Shown here piece by piece: positions 18,801 through 27,252 of a DNA stretch of 64,000 nucleotides; within the stretch, counting starts at the first letter, position 1; every line of letters starts with the position of its first letter. Below the pieces are notes generated by a model that did not search any database, was not told where the DNA came from, and worked only from the letters and a program-made list of their open reading frames with translations. A program made the position numbers and the translations under genes. Origin of the DNA: Corynebacterium glucuronolyticum DSM 44120 (GTDB lineage Bacteria > Actinomycetota > Actinomycetes > Mycobacteriales > Mycobacteriaceae); NCBI RefSeq assembly GCF_030440595.1, contig NZ_CP047452.1, positions 682,001 to 746,000 of the forward strand. Reading direction: 5' to 3'.

Positions 18801-18895
18801 CTGCGCTGCCAAACAAGCATTGTGGCTCGTGCGCCTACCGCATCATCTGCCCGATCACTGAGGAAGGACGCTCCATCAATGAAGTACACAGCTAA
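15818..18895 (+). CDS. adnA: AdnA subunit of the AdnAB DNA motor-nuclease
   Basis: 1025-aa UvrD-like plus RecB-like nuclease subunit of the heterodimer that resects DNA double-strand breaks in mycobacteria. The P-loop is degenerate (ESGAGVTS at 42-49, Val where the essential Lys should be) and Walker B reads DNAQ instead of DExQ. The AdnA motor is therefore predicted dead, in line with the vestigial AdnA motor known from Mycobacterium. The C-terminal nuclease is intact: IKGRLDRVH and YDLKTGR. Cysteines in QCPLK and in HCGSCAYRIICP fit an AddB-type iron-sulfur staple. The stop overlaps adnB by 17 bases. Confidence 0.88.
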   Translation: MAAPQLRLVPPKKKDLPDRQWPESAGPLLDGQHGSYLITAEESGAGVTSLIRDAARARLLAGTDPDRLLIVTHSKRSALAFEEALWDDLVASRSEEENAAPYVAESKLAQSVHSLAFSIVHYAAIANNVPAPRLMTGAEQDAVIRELLKGNQEAGGEYWPAERVEALDYVGFARGLRDFLLRAGERGKSAADVKKLGEQENKPLWVAAGAFLEEYTAVMNLQQMHHLNASELLITAVRALEDNPALLEKMRNRYDFLAVDNAQHLDPLSQKLVEMIGEHTPIFVVGGNTNGLVYSFRGANTDLVEDKSGKTVITLEQSFRRPSDKRIIYTHTAGDNFSVIARELREVHLIRDIPWEDMVVITRSLSQIPALQRALATADVPVHIDSTDVVLVEQSIVQAMLQAVDIVMGNGTEEDIIELATGPIGGADPITLRRIQREIGELGPVVRGAAGVAEDARLGEQAESVLTHLSAVIQTGREAVERGDSLELILWSIWEATGLSTSKMYTALRGGPAAAQANRDLNAMMELFDVAGDYVERVKQPSLEGFIEHLTSQDLPTGVRERQVVAPKAVALLTAHGAIDDEWNTVILAGADDDSWPSLGLTGTIFDQEELVDLIDENVDPDAYIDRLRERLHEEQRLFSLVTSRATDTLVITAINPAEEDSPLPQPSRFVRKLEEDETFSVSTVVETDELAVKSSRPFIAELRRALTSADSSDEEKEEAADLLAMLADAGFSEAEPTNWWGLAGPTDAQPLREPGQPATLSPSQVESGLQCPLKMVLNSVTPTESSSALREGNLLHALAEASVTLQQDEETWKEAEQLVLDAYLSSRTVPPWKEKADEEEFVEVMNATVSKMTNLAGDLVGVEIPMDVTVGQLDDGSPIRIKGRLDRVHRDSEGRMKVYDLKTGRSAPTYQEAESHPQMAVYQLGINHSRIQENPLEFVTDDGSGGALQSGGAELVYPRSTKKPSQKPLTEDNARILMDNLRQLVHHTSGSTVPALPNKHCGSCAYRIICPITEEGRSINEVHS

Positions 18896-21800
18896 CGAGC
18901 TCGCCCATCAGGTCGGCGGATTCCCTCCCACGCCGCAGCAGCAGGCGGTTATCGAATACCCGATGCATAACCTCCTTGTTGTAGCAGGTGCGGGAGCCGG
19001 TAAAACGAAAACGATGGCCGACCGCGTGGTGTGGTTGGTGGCCAACGGTCTGGTACGCCCTGAACAAGTGCTTGGTCTCACATTCACCCGCAAGGCCGCG
19101 CAGAACTTGAAACAGAAAATCCGTAGCTCTCTTTTTGATCTTCACCAGAAAGTACAGGGGCAGAGCGTTCGGGCTGAGGAGAACCTTGATGCCTCCGTCT
19201 TTACCTACGATGCCTACGCCCAAAATCTCGTCCGTGAGTACGGGCTTCTCCTGCCTACGGAGCCCGGCTCAAGGATTATTTCCCAGGCGGAGATGGTACA
19301 GATAGCGACGGCGATCGTGGAGGACTTCCACGGCACATTCCCGGACGAAACGGCCACAAAATCGACATCGAATGTCGCAACAAAGATCGTCTCCCTCGTC
19401 AACGCCATCGAAAGCAACATGCGGACGGCAGAAGATGTACGCGGGGCGACTGCCGAAGCGCTCCGCGTCATCGACAACGTAGAGCGAGCGACGAAGGACA
19501 CGACAAAATTCATCGCGACGCAGGACACCCGCGTTGTCCTGTTGAAGCTTGTCGATACTTTCAACCAGTATCTCAAGGACAATCGACTCACCACCTTTTC
19601 GCACACGATGGCGGCGGCGGCACGTCTTGCCTCCGGTGAGCCATCTGTGGGCAGCAGCGAGCGCCATCGATACCGCGTGGTCATGCTTGACGAGTACCAG
19701 GACACGTCCCACTCGCAACGCATCTTCTTGCGGTCGCTATACGGCACGGGAGAACCCGGACTGGCTGTGACAGCGGTGGGCGATCCCATGCAGGCCATCT
19801 ACGGGTGGCGCGGCGCGAACTCGTCGAACTTGGCCAACTTCGTTACTGATTTTCCCCACACAGTAGAAAAGAACCCAGACGGAACGCCCGTCCAACCTGC
19901 CAAGAAACTAGAAATGACCACTAGTTTCCGAAACCCCGGAGCTGTCCTCGGTGTAGCTAACCACATCTCAGGCGCGATCCTCGAAGCCACAGGCGAATAT
20001 GCGCCAGAAGAACGAAGCGTGGCGGAACTCGAACCTCGCGCGGGAGCCGGCGACGGTGAGGTTCTCCTGGCGAACTTCGAGCTGGAGGAAGAGGAGGCGG
20101 ACTTCGTGGCGCGTCAACTGGCCGCTGAGTACCACGGGGTCTCCGACGACCAGTTGGACGAATATGTCGCAACGCTGGCTGATTCTGCTCAACCCACACG
20201 GGCCACTAATGCCCAGCCATTCGAAGCCGCAATCCTTGTTCGCCAGCACAGCCAGGTTCCGGAGGCCGTGAAAGCGCTCGAGAAATACAAGGTTCCTTAC
20301 CACGTGCACTCGTTGGCCGGACTTCTCATGATGCCGGAGATTGTAGACCTCGTATCCATCGCCAAGGCACTCGCGCGCCCAGAAGATAGCTCGGCCCTTC
20401 TGCGAATCCTCACCGGACCGCTTGTGAAACTGGGTTTCGCCGACGTAAAAGCATTGACTAATCGGGCGCGCACCCTCAACTCTTACCAGCGTGACAAGGC
20501 CACAGCAGAGACAACGACGGAAGACGCAGTCAATGCGGCTGACGAGAGCGGAGCCACCGAAAGCGATGCCGATAACCCAGCGCTCGTCCGGCTCAAAAAG
20601 GAAATCGAAGATGCGCTGGCTGAGGATACTGTGTTTCTCGGCGATGCACTTGCTGACCTGGGGGATGCTAGCCAGTACACGGAGGAAGGCTACGCCCGCC
20701 TTACGTCTCTCGCCTCCCGTTTTCGGTGGCTGCGTGGCCATAGTCTGGCCAGTGGCCTGCAGGATATCTTCCAAGATATCGAGAACACCTTCGGCATTCG
20801 TACGGAGGTTTTGGCACGGGAGAACCCAAGGCAGCTTGGTGTGCCCGGAACGTCGCACCTGGACACGTTCCACGGATACGTCGCCGATTTCGCATCCATA
20901 GACGGAGCGACGCTGCGTGGATTCCTCGAGTATCTCGACGCAGAGGCAGAGGACCGTGCAATGGATCAAGGCGAGCAAACGGTTTCCCCGAATCGCGTGG
21001 ATATCATGACGGTCCATGCAGCCAAGGGATTGGAGTTCGCCACCGTCGCCGTTATTGGTGCCAACAGCAAGATGTACAAGGATGGGCAACAAACCATCAC
21101 CACTGAGACTGCTGCCTCCCGGCCAGAAACCCTGCCTTCATCTGTCATTGGCGACGCCGTGGATATTCCAGAGCCCCTTCTGGAAAAACCGGCTAAGGAG
21201 TGGAAGGACAGCGGTTTTAACGCCTACGAGTATGGCTTCTTGGATTCCACGCCCCGCTACGCGGTGTCACCGGATCTAGAGATCACCAAGGGGTCGCATT
21301 TCAAGGAATCCCTTGAGCGCTACAAGTACTTCCTGCGGATGAAAGAGGTCCGCGAATCAACGCGACTGTTCTACGTGGCGGTTACTCGGTCCTCCAACCG
21401 CCTCTTCATTACCTCGCATGCCCGCGAGCGCAACGATTTCCAGACGATGACCTTCCAACCGTCCAATGCAGCCGAGGGGGGAAAAGCCCCCAAGAAGCAG
21501 AAACCTCACACCCCCACGGTGATCACCCCAACAGAACTGTTTGCGTCTATTGCTCAGTCAGACGAGTTTTCTGGCAACGTGGTGACCTGGTGGGAGCCGG
21601 GGGAGGAGTTAGAGGAAATCTATGTCGAGCGTGACTCAGACGAAGCGCGTTTCCCCGTGGACTTCCTCGGTGACAAGCGAGGTGCCATTGAACACGCCGC
21701 AGCGCTTGTGAAAGAGAAAATGCGCGAGCGCGAAAGCCAAGGCGTGGGGTCTATTTGCGAACGTGTCTTGTCTGCTGCAGAAGCTGCAAAGAACGGTGAT

Positions 21801-22565
21801 ACCGATGCGGACGCGTCAGGAAGCCCTGCTGACGAGCCAGAAAAAGAAAACACTCCGGAGAAGCAGCGGATATCCCGGTGGAGACTGACCGCGCACAAAC
21901 TTGTGGAAGAAAAATGCCTGGCAGAGCGCAAGGAGATCGAGGTTGAGCTGGGCAGCCGGATCAACGCAACCGAGATCGTTCAGCTCAAGAAAAACCCAGA
22001 GGAGCTTGCTAAACGACGTCTTCGTCCGGTGCCGTTTAAGCCGAACTCGCAAGCGAAACGGGGCACGAAGTTCCACCAGTGGATCGAGGAACATTACACA
22101 CTGCCCACGCTTCTCGACGATGACCAGCTTCCCGGTATCGGCGAGGAGGATGTCACAGCGGAAGAGCTGGCACAACTCAAGGAGAACTTCTTGGCCAGCC
22201 CATGGGCTGACCGCACGCCAGTGGCAGTCGAGCAGGCAATCGAATACCAAATCGGCAGCAAGCGCGTGACGGGCAAGATCGATGCGGTGTTCAGGAATAT
22301 CGACGGAACGTGGACCGTGGTTGATTGGAAGACCGGGAAGGTGCCCTCCCAACGGGATCTGCCGACACTTTCCCTGCAGTTAGCCGAGTACCGCCTTGCG
22401 TGGGCGGAAATCCAGTCAAAGCGGGAAGGTCGCCACGTTGACCCCTCGGAGGTAGAAGCCGTGTTTTTCTACGTCCGTGAGGGCTACACGCTAAAGCCGG
22501 AAGCGCTCATGGATAAGGATGACCTGCGTCGGCTCATTGAACTGGAAGAAAATGGGAATGAGTAG
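18879..22565 (+). CDS. adnB: AdnB subunit of the AdnAB DNA motor-nuclease
   Basis: 1228-aa lead motor and nuclease subunit. An intact Walker A, GAGAGKT, is at 37-43. The Walker B helicase motif LDEYQD is at about 270, with further SF1 motifs (VGDPMQAIYGWRG, VDIMTVHAAKGLEF). The C-terminal RecB-like nuclease has GTKFHQWIEEH, GKIDAVF and VDWKTGK. It is longer than the roughly 1100-aa mycobacterial protein, because of acidic inserts around residues 545-575 and 960-1000. The start ATG 18879 lies inside adnA, so the subunits are translationally coupled for equal stoichiometry. Confidence 0.9.
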   Translation: MKYTANELAHQVGGFPPTPQQQAVIEYPMHNLLVVAGAGAGKTKTMADRVVWLVANGLVRPEQVLGLTFTRKAAQNLKQKIRSSLFDLHQKVQGQSVRAEENLDASVFTYDAYAQNLVREYGLLLPTEPGSRIISQAEMVQIATAIVEDFHGTFPDETATKSTSNVATKIVSLVNAIESNMRTAEDVRGATAEALRVIDNVERATKDTTKFIATQDTRVVLLKLVDTFNQYLKDNRLTTFSHTMAAAARLASGEPSVGSSERHRYRVVMLDEYQDTSHSQRIFLRSLYGTGEPGLAVTAVGDPMQAIYGWRGANSSNLANFVTDFPHTVEKNPDGTPVQPAKKLEMTTSFRNPGAVLGVANHISGAILEATGEYAPEERSVAELEPRAGAGDGEVLLANFELEEEEADFVARQLAAEYHGVSDDQLDEYVATLADSAQPTRATNAQPFEAAILVRQHSQVPEAVKALEKYKVPYHVHSLAGLLMMPEIVDLVSIAKALARPEDSSALLRILTGPLVKLGFADVKALTNRARTLNSYQRDKATAETTTEDAVNAADESGATESDADNPALVRLKKEIEDALAEDTVFLGDALADLGDASQYTEEGYARLTSLASRFRWLRGHSLASGLQDIFQDIENTFGIRTEVLARENPRQLGVPGTSHLDTFHGYVADFASIDGATLRGFLEYLDAEAEDRAMDQGEQTVSPNRVDIMTVHAAKGLEFATVAVIGANSKMYKDGQQTITTETAASRPETLPSSVIGDAVDIPEPLLEKPAKEWKDSGFNAYEYGFLDSTPRYAVSPDLEITKGSHFKESLERYKYFLRMKEVRESTRLFYVAVTRSSNRLFITSHARERNDFQTMTFQPSNAAEGGKAPKKQKPHTPTVITPTELFASIAQSDEFSGNVVTWWEPGEELEEIYVERDSDEARFPVDFLGDKRGAIEHAAALVKEKMRERESQGVGSICERVLSAAEAAKNGDTDADASGSPADEPEKENTPEKQRISRWRLTAHKLVEEKCLAERKEIEVELGSRINATEIVQLKKNPEELAKRRLRPVPFKPNSQAKRGTKFHQWIEEHYTLPTLLDDDQLPGIGEEDVTAEELAQLKENFLASPWADRTPVAVEQAIEYQIGSKRVTGKIDAVFRNIDGTWTVVDWKTGKVPSQRDLPTLSLQLAEYRLAWAEIQSKREGRHVDPSEVEAVFFYVREGYTLKPEALMDKDDLRRLIELEENGNE

Positions 22566-22576
22566 TGAAGAAAGCG

Positions 22577-22600
22577 ACCTCGGGTAGGAAAACCCGAGGT
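22577..22600 (+). terminator. Probable terminator hairpin after adnB
   Basis: Perfect 9-bp stem ACCTCGGGT/ACCCGAGGT with a 6-base AGGAAA loop, 12 bases after the adnB stop. No T-run follows, so intrinsic termination is less certain. Confidence 0.5.
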
Positions 22601-22987
22601 CTAGCGCAGGCGAACTTGGGGCTCAGCGAATATGGACGTTCGATGACAGACTCTGGGGGAGGCGTTCGAACCGGTTCCGCCACCTGACCATAGCGCCTCT
22701 ACGACGATGAACGCGTACGTTTTCGCTGTGTACAGGAGCTGGCACCAGATCGTCCACACCGACGGCGGTTTGCGCGCGCTGGCGAGGCCTTGTGCCCGCA
22801 GGCCTACATAAGGCAGACGGAAGGTTGTGTGTGGCTGCGAAGGGGCGGAGTGAAACGGGCGTTTCAATGTGGTTTTAGCTGTGCTTTTGCGGTGGTGTTC
22901 ACTGCGCAGTGCGTACATCCCCGGAAAAGGGGAGTACGATTCAACGCCGGTGAGGTGAGTGAAAGCTCAAAATGACTCCACTATGGC
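22601..22987. other. Noncoding spacer upstream of the potassium-channel transcript
   Basis: 387 bases with no recognisable gene. ORFs on both strands lack ribosome-binding sites and family similarity. Confidence 0.4.
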
Positions 22988-22993
22988 TAGACT
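22988..22993 (+). promoter_or_regulatory. -10 hexamer of a leaderless transcript
   Basis: TAGACT, 7 bases before an ATG at 23001. This is the same geometry as several leaderless genes in this window. No good -35 is visible. Confidence 0.5.
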
Positions 22994-23000
22994 CAAGTAG

Positions 23001-23057
23001 ATGCCACGGCTGAGGAGAGCCGGGGTGATGTACATGCAGATGATGGCAGGAGAGTGA
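23001..23057 (+). CDS. Candidate 18-aa leaderless leader peptide
   Basis: ATG 23001 opens an 18-codon frame (MPRLRRAGVMYMQMMAGE) ending at TGA 23055-23057, two bases before the ATG of the channel gene. Its last codons contain the channel gene's AGGAG ribosome-binding site, so translating it would pass over and expose that site. This is a leader-peptide or coupling arrangement. Evidence is positional only; the peptide has no known homologue. Confidence 0.4.
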   Translation: MPRLRRAGVMYMQMMAGE

Positions 23058-23059
23058 CA

Positions 23060-24145
23060 ATGCCTTTTGGAAAGAGGCTTCGCCCCAACCTGAACTTTCG
23101 GATTGGTGCGCAAGCGGAGCTCGACGAGCTTCCAGAGCACGCCCTGCTCAAAATCATCAACATTCCTGGAGAAGCAAAATCCAGCCCGTGGGTTCTCATT
23201 GCACGGCGTGTGGCCTATGCCACCGTCATCATGATTGCCACCTCGCTCGTTGTGTACTTTGACAAGAACGGCTACTCAGAGCCTCTGACCTTCGTAGACT
23301 CTTTGTACTACTCTGCTGTTTCACTCTCCACCACTGGCTATGGTGACATCGCCCCGGTGACACAGCATTCCAGGCTTATTAATATCCTCCTGATCACACC
23401 ACTTCGCGTCCTCTTCCTTATCCTTTTGGTCGGTACCACGCTGAGCGTGTTGACGGAGGAATCGCGGAAAACCCTGCAAATCCAACGATGGAGAAGGACT
23501 ATGCGCAATCACACGGTCGTTGTCGGATACGGCACAAAGGGACGCTCTGCAGTATCAGCACTGCTTGCCGATGGCACTCCACCCAGTGAGATTGTCATAG
23601 TCGATACAGATCGCCAGGCGCTGGAGATGGCCTCCTCCCAAGGCCTCGTCACCGTTCACGGAAGTGCGACAAAGGCCGATGTCCTGAAACTGGCTGGCGT
23701 GCAGCGGGCACGCGCCGTCGTGGTCGCCCCGAGCATGGATGACACCGCAGTTCTTGTCACCCTGTCCGTACGCGAACTAGCCCCTAGCGCGATGATCGTC
23801 TCCAGCGTTCGTGAGGCCGAAAACCAGCACCTGGTGGAGCAGTCCGGTGCAGATTCGGTGGTTATTTCTTCCGAAACAGCCGGCCGCATGTTGGGCCTTG
23901 CCACAGTGACACCGTCCGTGGTGGAGATGATGGAAGACCTTCTCAGCCCAGATGAGGGCTTCTCTATCGCCGAGCGGCAGATTGGCGAAGACGAAGTAGG
24001 CGCCAACCCCCGCCACTTGGCAGACATCGTCCTCGGCGTGGTTCGCTCCGGTGAGCTGTACCGCATCGATTCTCCCGAGGCTGAGACCTGTGAACCAGGA
24101 GACCGTCTCCTGTACGTGCGCCGTATCGTGGACTCCGGAAAGTAG
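23060..24145 (+). CDS. Potassium channel protein with RCK/TrkA domain
   Basis: 361-aa inner-membrane ion channel subunit. The N-terminal cytosolic stretch is followed by helix 1 (about 48-68), the pore loop with the K+ selectivity filter TTGYGD at 91-96, and helix 2 (about 106-130). The cytosolic RCK/TrkA-N domain has the dinucleotide-binding VVGYGTKGRSAV at about 152, then a TrkA-C region. This is the MthK/Kch architecture and probably forms tetramers gated by ligand or nucleotide. ATG 23060 is preferred over GTG 23054 because AGGAG lies 7 bases upstream. It follows adnB as in mycobacteria. Confidence 0.9.
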   Translation: MPFGKRLRPNLNFRIGAQAELDELPEHALLKIINIPGEAKSSPWVLIARRVAYATVIMIATSLVVYFDKNGYSEPLTFVDSLYYSAVSLSTTGYGDIAPVTQHSRLINILLITPLRVLFLILLVGTTLSVLTEESRKTLQIQRWRRTMRNHTVVVGYGTKGRSAVSALLADGTPPSEIVIVDTDRQALEMASSQGLVTVHGSATKADVLKLAGVQRARAVVVAPSMDDTAVLVTLSVRELAPSAMIVSSVREAENQHLVEQSGADSVVISSETAGRMLGLATVTPSVVEMMEDLLSPDEGFSIAERQIGEDEVGANPRHLADIVLGVVRSGELYRIDSPEAETCEPGDRLLYVRRIVDSGK

Positions 24146-24226
24146 CCAGAGAAACGACGTGACCTGGGTGAGATCACGTGGATAAGCGCGACTCAGATCC
24201 GTCGATTACCGTGAGAATAGGTAGCG

Positions 24227-24300
24227 AGTCCGACATCGTGCGAGTCCGACATCGTGCGAGTCCAACATCGTGCGAGCCCGTCCATGTGCGAGCACGTGCG
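24227..24300. repeat. 16-bp tandem repeat, four and a half copies
   Basis: AGTCCGACATCGTGCG at 24227 and 24243 (identical), then 24259 (one change), 24275 (degraded) and a half unit to 24300. The period is exactly 16 bp. It lies in the spacer before the NudC-like gene. Confidence 0.93.
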
Positions 24301-24389
24301 TATGTGAGCCCGGTTATCGTACAAGCCTGGTCATTGTGGATGAGATGCCGCCGAAGCTTTAGAAAAGACAAGGAAGGGGAAGATAGAGC

Positions 24390-25211
24390 GTGCTAGGGGG
24401 AATTTTTTTGGCCAACACGGAGCCGAATCGCGGGTGCTACTATCCGTTCACCCTGCAGGGCGAGTACGCCACACTATCCGGTTCTTCCACACCCCTCGGG
24501 GTGCAACCCATCGCAGGTTTTGCAGACCCGGTTCTCGGCGAGAACGCGGATATTCAAATCGAACTTCCGGAGGGGCATGGCTTTGGCGTTCTTGTAAGTC
24601 ACGAGCAGCTAGAGGCAATGATCGCTGGCGATCCGGAATCGTTGGCAATTGTTCATATCCAAGATCAACCGGCTGTAAGCGACCTTGCCCAGACGTTCAT
24701 GCGGTTGCGAAACCAGGCGATGTTCCGCTTCAGCCCCGTGAACGGTGACCAGATCCGCTATGTGGCAGATGGACGCTTCGGCTACGACGACGGTGGGCGC
24801 GAGGTGTTTCCGCGTCTCGATCCTGCAGTCATCGGTTTGGTGACATTGGGGGACGAGCTGCTTCTGACACGCAAGCCACAGCGCAGGTACTTTTCGCTCG
24901 TCGCAGGATACGTGGAACCGGGAGAGACGATCGAGGATGCGTTCTCCCGCGAAGTCCTGGAAGAAACAGGGCGTAGGGTGACGCATTCCAGGTACGTGAT
25001 GTCCGCGCCGTGGGCGGCAACCGGGAGCCTCATGCTCGGCATGCGGGCGGAGACCACTGACAGAGAAGCCCACGCACCCACCGATGGTGAGCTTGAAGAA
25101 ACGCGCTGGGCTTCGAGAGAAGAGATTCTTTCTGGAGATATTCCTCTTACTGGTCGTGGCTCCCTCGCCCGCACACTCATTGATCGGTGGTGTGCCCGTG
25201 GAAAGCTTTAG
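24390..25211 (+). CDS. nudC: NudC-like Nudix hydrolase with degenerate specificity motif
   Basis: 273-aa NADH pyrophosphatase-family protein, expected to cleave NAD(H) or NAD-capped RNA. The Nudix box is complete: GYVEPGETIEDAFSREVLEE then TG, with the catalytic Glu residues in place. The zinc-ribbon cysteines are absent, but my recollection is that mycobacterial NudC also lacks them. The downstream SQPWPFPxS array that defines NudC is degraded to SAPWAATGSLM, which casts doubt on strict NADH specificity. GTG 24390 was chosen as start; TTG 24408 is possible. It overlaps uvrD2 by 14 bases, with no mycoredoxin gene between them, unlike my recollection of mycobacteria. Confidence 0.78.
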   Translation: MLGGIFLANTEPNRGCYYPFTLQGEYATLSGSSTPLGVQPIAGFADPVLGENADIQIELPEGHGFGVLVSHEQLEAMIAGDPESLAIVHIQDQPAVSDLAQTFMRLRNQAMFRFSPVNGDQIRYVADGRFGYDDGGREVFPRLDPAVIGLVTLGDELLLTRKPQRRYFSLVAGYVEPGETIEDAFSREVLEETGRRVTHSRYVMSAPWAATGSLMLGMRAETTDREAHAPTDGELEETRWASREEILSGDIPLTGRGSLARTLIDRWCARGKL

Positions 25212-27252
25212 CCTCGAAGATCTTGATCCAGATCAGCGGGTCGCTGCTACCGCGCCTCGTGGGCCCGTCTGCATTCTCGCCGGCGCCGGTACTGGTAAAA
25301 CAAGGACAATCACCTACCGCATCGCGCACCTTATCAACACAGGTGCAGTGAGTCCGCAGCGGGTTCTCGCTGTGACCTTCACAAAGCGAGCAGCAGGGGA
25401 GATGCGGGATCGTCTCGCGAATATGGGGATCCCCCGGGTCCAAGCGCGCACCTTCCATTCCGCAGCAATGCGTCAATTGGCTTATTTTTGGCCTCGTTTC
25501 GCAGGTGACCTCTCGTACTCGCTTCTAGATAAGCGGCTTCCCCTTGTTGCGCAGGCCGCGAGGTCCTGTGGCGTTTCCACGGACACGGAAACTCTGCGGG
25601 ATCTCACAGGGGAAATCGAGTGGGCGAAAGCAACGCTTATCTCCCCGGATAACTATCCGGAGCAGGTAGAGACCTTCCACCGCACCCCGCCGGTGAGCGG
25701 AAAAGAGGTAGGCCAGGTCTATGCCGCGTATGAGGAGTTGAAATACCGGCATGGAATGGTGCTTCTGGATTTTGATGATGTCATCAACCAACTGGCCACG
25801 GGGATAGAGAAGGTGCAGGGCGTTGCCGACGAATTCCGGCAGCAGTATCGCACTTTCGTGATCGACGAGTACCAGGACGTGACCCCTGCGCAGCAGCGTC
25901 TCGTCCGCGCCTGGCTCGGAGATCGCGATGATCTCACAGTGGTGGGCGATGCGAATCAGACCATTTATTCCTTTACGGGGGCTTCGCCTAGTTTCCTGCT
26001 GGACTTCACCCGGGATTACCCGGAAGCGGTAACTGTTCGCCTGCAGCGGGACTACCGCTCCACCCCTCAGATCACCGATGTCGCCAACGCCGTTATTAGC
26101 AAGGCTCGGGGACGCATTGCCGGAACGAGGCTTCAGCTGCAGGGTATGAAGCCTCCGGGGCAGCCACCGCAATTCGCCACGTACGAGAGTGAACCCGACG
26201 AGGCGCACGCGATCGCGAAGAAGATCCAGCGGCTCATCGAAACCGGGACACCACCGGCTGAGATTGCGGTGCTCTATCGAATCAACGCCCAGTCGGCGGT
26301 GTTCGAAGAGGCGTTGTCTGATGCAGGAATTGTCTACCAGGTGCGTGGCGGTGAAGGGTTTTTCCTTCGCCCAGAAATTAGGCAGGCGATGTCCGGCGTG
26401 ACCCGGCTGGCGAACAATCAGCGATCAGGGGACATAGATCCTGTAGAGGCTGTCACGGCTGTACTACGCCGCCAAGGGATGACCCCCGAGGAACCGGAGG
26501 GGCAGGGAGCCCGGGAGCGGTGGCAGATGCAAAACGCGTTCCTTGCGCTCGTCGCGGACTTGGTGCGTACTGATTCCACACTTACCTTGCACGGTGTGCT
26601 GCAGGAACTGGACAGGAGAAAGGACGCAAAGCAGCCCCCGAATGTAAACGGGGTGACGCTGGCCTCTCTCCACTCTGCCAAAGGACTGGAGTGGGACGCT
26701 GTATTCCTAACTGGCCTGCAAGAGGGATCGCTGCCGATCAAACAGGCTTTGAAGGAAGGGGAGCGACAGATTGAGGAGGAACGTCGCCTCTTCTACGTGG
26801 GAATCACCCGCGCCCGTACCTTCCTCCACATGTCGTGGTCTAAGGCGCGGTCGGAGGGCGGACGTGCGACCCGTGAGCGCACCCGTTTCCTCGACGGAAT
26901 TGTGCCCAAGGAAGAGGACAACAAACCGGTGAAAAAGATGCAGCGGAGTACCCGCTGTCGTGTCTGCGGTAAACCACTGCGCTCGCCGGAGGAAAAGGTT
27001 CTTGGGCGTTGTGTTACCTGCCCGGAGGAAGCTGATCAGGCTCTCTTCGCTGCACTTCGCGCGTGGCGGACCGCTGAGGCGAAGGAGCGAGGTAAGCCTC
27101 CGTACATGATCTTTACCGACGCCACGCTCATGGCGATTGCAGAGGCGATGCCGGAGACCGATGCCGAGTTCCTTTCCGTCGCCGGTGTTGGGCCTGTCAA
27201 GCTGGAAAAGTTTGGCGGGGAACTGCGGGAAGTCCTGGACGAGTACCGTTAA
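25198..27252 (+). CDS. uvrD2: ATP-dependent DNA helicase UvrD2
   Basis: 684-aa SF1A helicase with a 3'-5' motor. Walker A LAGAGTGKT at about residue 27, motif II IDEYQD at about 222, VVGDANQTIYSF, and motifs V and VI (SLHSAKGLEWDAV, RRLFYVGITRA) are all intact. After the motor comes the tetracysteine zinc module diagnostic of UvrD2 (CRVCGKPL then CVTC at about 587-605), followed by a C-terminal HRDC domain. In mycobacteria, UvrD2 is essential and acts in DNA repair or replication. GTG 25198 has GGTGG 7 bases upstream; GTG 25192 is an alternative. The gene starts inside nudC. Confidence 0.9.
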   Translation: MESFSLEDLDPDQRVAATAPRGPVCILAGAGTGKTRTITYRIAHLINTGAVSPQRVLAVTFTKRAAGEMRDRLANMGIPRVQARTFHSAAMRQLAYFWPRFAGDLSYSLLDKRLPLVAQAARSCGVSTDTETLRDLTGEIEWAKATLISPDNYPEQVETFHRTPPVSGKEVGQVYAAYEELKYRHGMVLLDFDDVINQLATGIEKVQGVADEFRQQYRTFVIDEYQDVTPAQQRLVRAWLGDRDDLTVVGDANQTIYSFTGASPSFLLDFTRDYPEAVTVRLQRDYRSTPQITDVANAVISKARGRIAGTRLQLQGMKPPGQPPQFATYESEPDEAHAIAKKIQRLIETGTPPAEIAVLYRINAQSAVFEEALSDAGIVYQVRGGEGFFLRPEIRQAMSGVTRLANNQRSGDIDPVEAVTAVLRRQGMTPEEPEGQGARERWQMQNAFLALVADLVRTDSTLTLHGVLQELDRRKDAKQPPNVNGVTLASLHSAKGLEWDAVFLTGLQEGSLPIKQALKEGERQIEEERRLFYVGITRARTFLHMSWSKARSEGGRATRERTRFLDGIVPKEEDNKPVKKMQRSTRCRVCGKPLRSPEEKVLGRCVTCPEEADQALFAALRAWRTAEAKERGKPPYMIFTDATLMAIAEAMPETDAEFLSVAGVGPVKLEKFGGELREVLDEYR

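Noticed and set aside
24390..25211. Loss of zinc-ribbon cysteines in NudC as a novelty
   Set aside because: My recollection is that mycobacterial NudC also lacks them, so this is a shared actinobacterial trait. Only the SQPWPFP change was kept as a finding.
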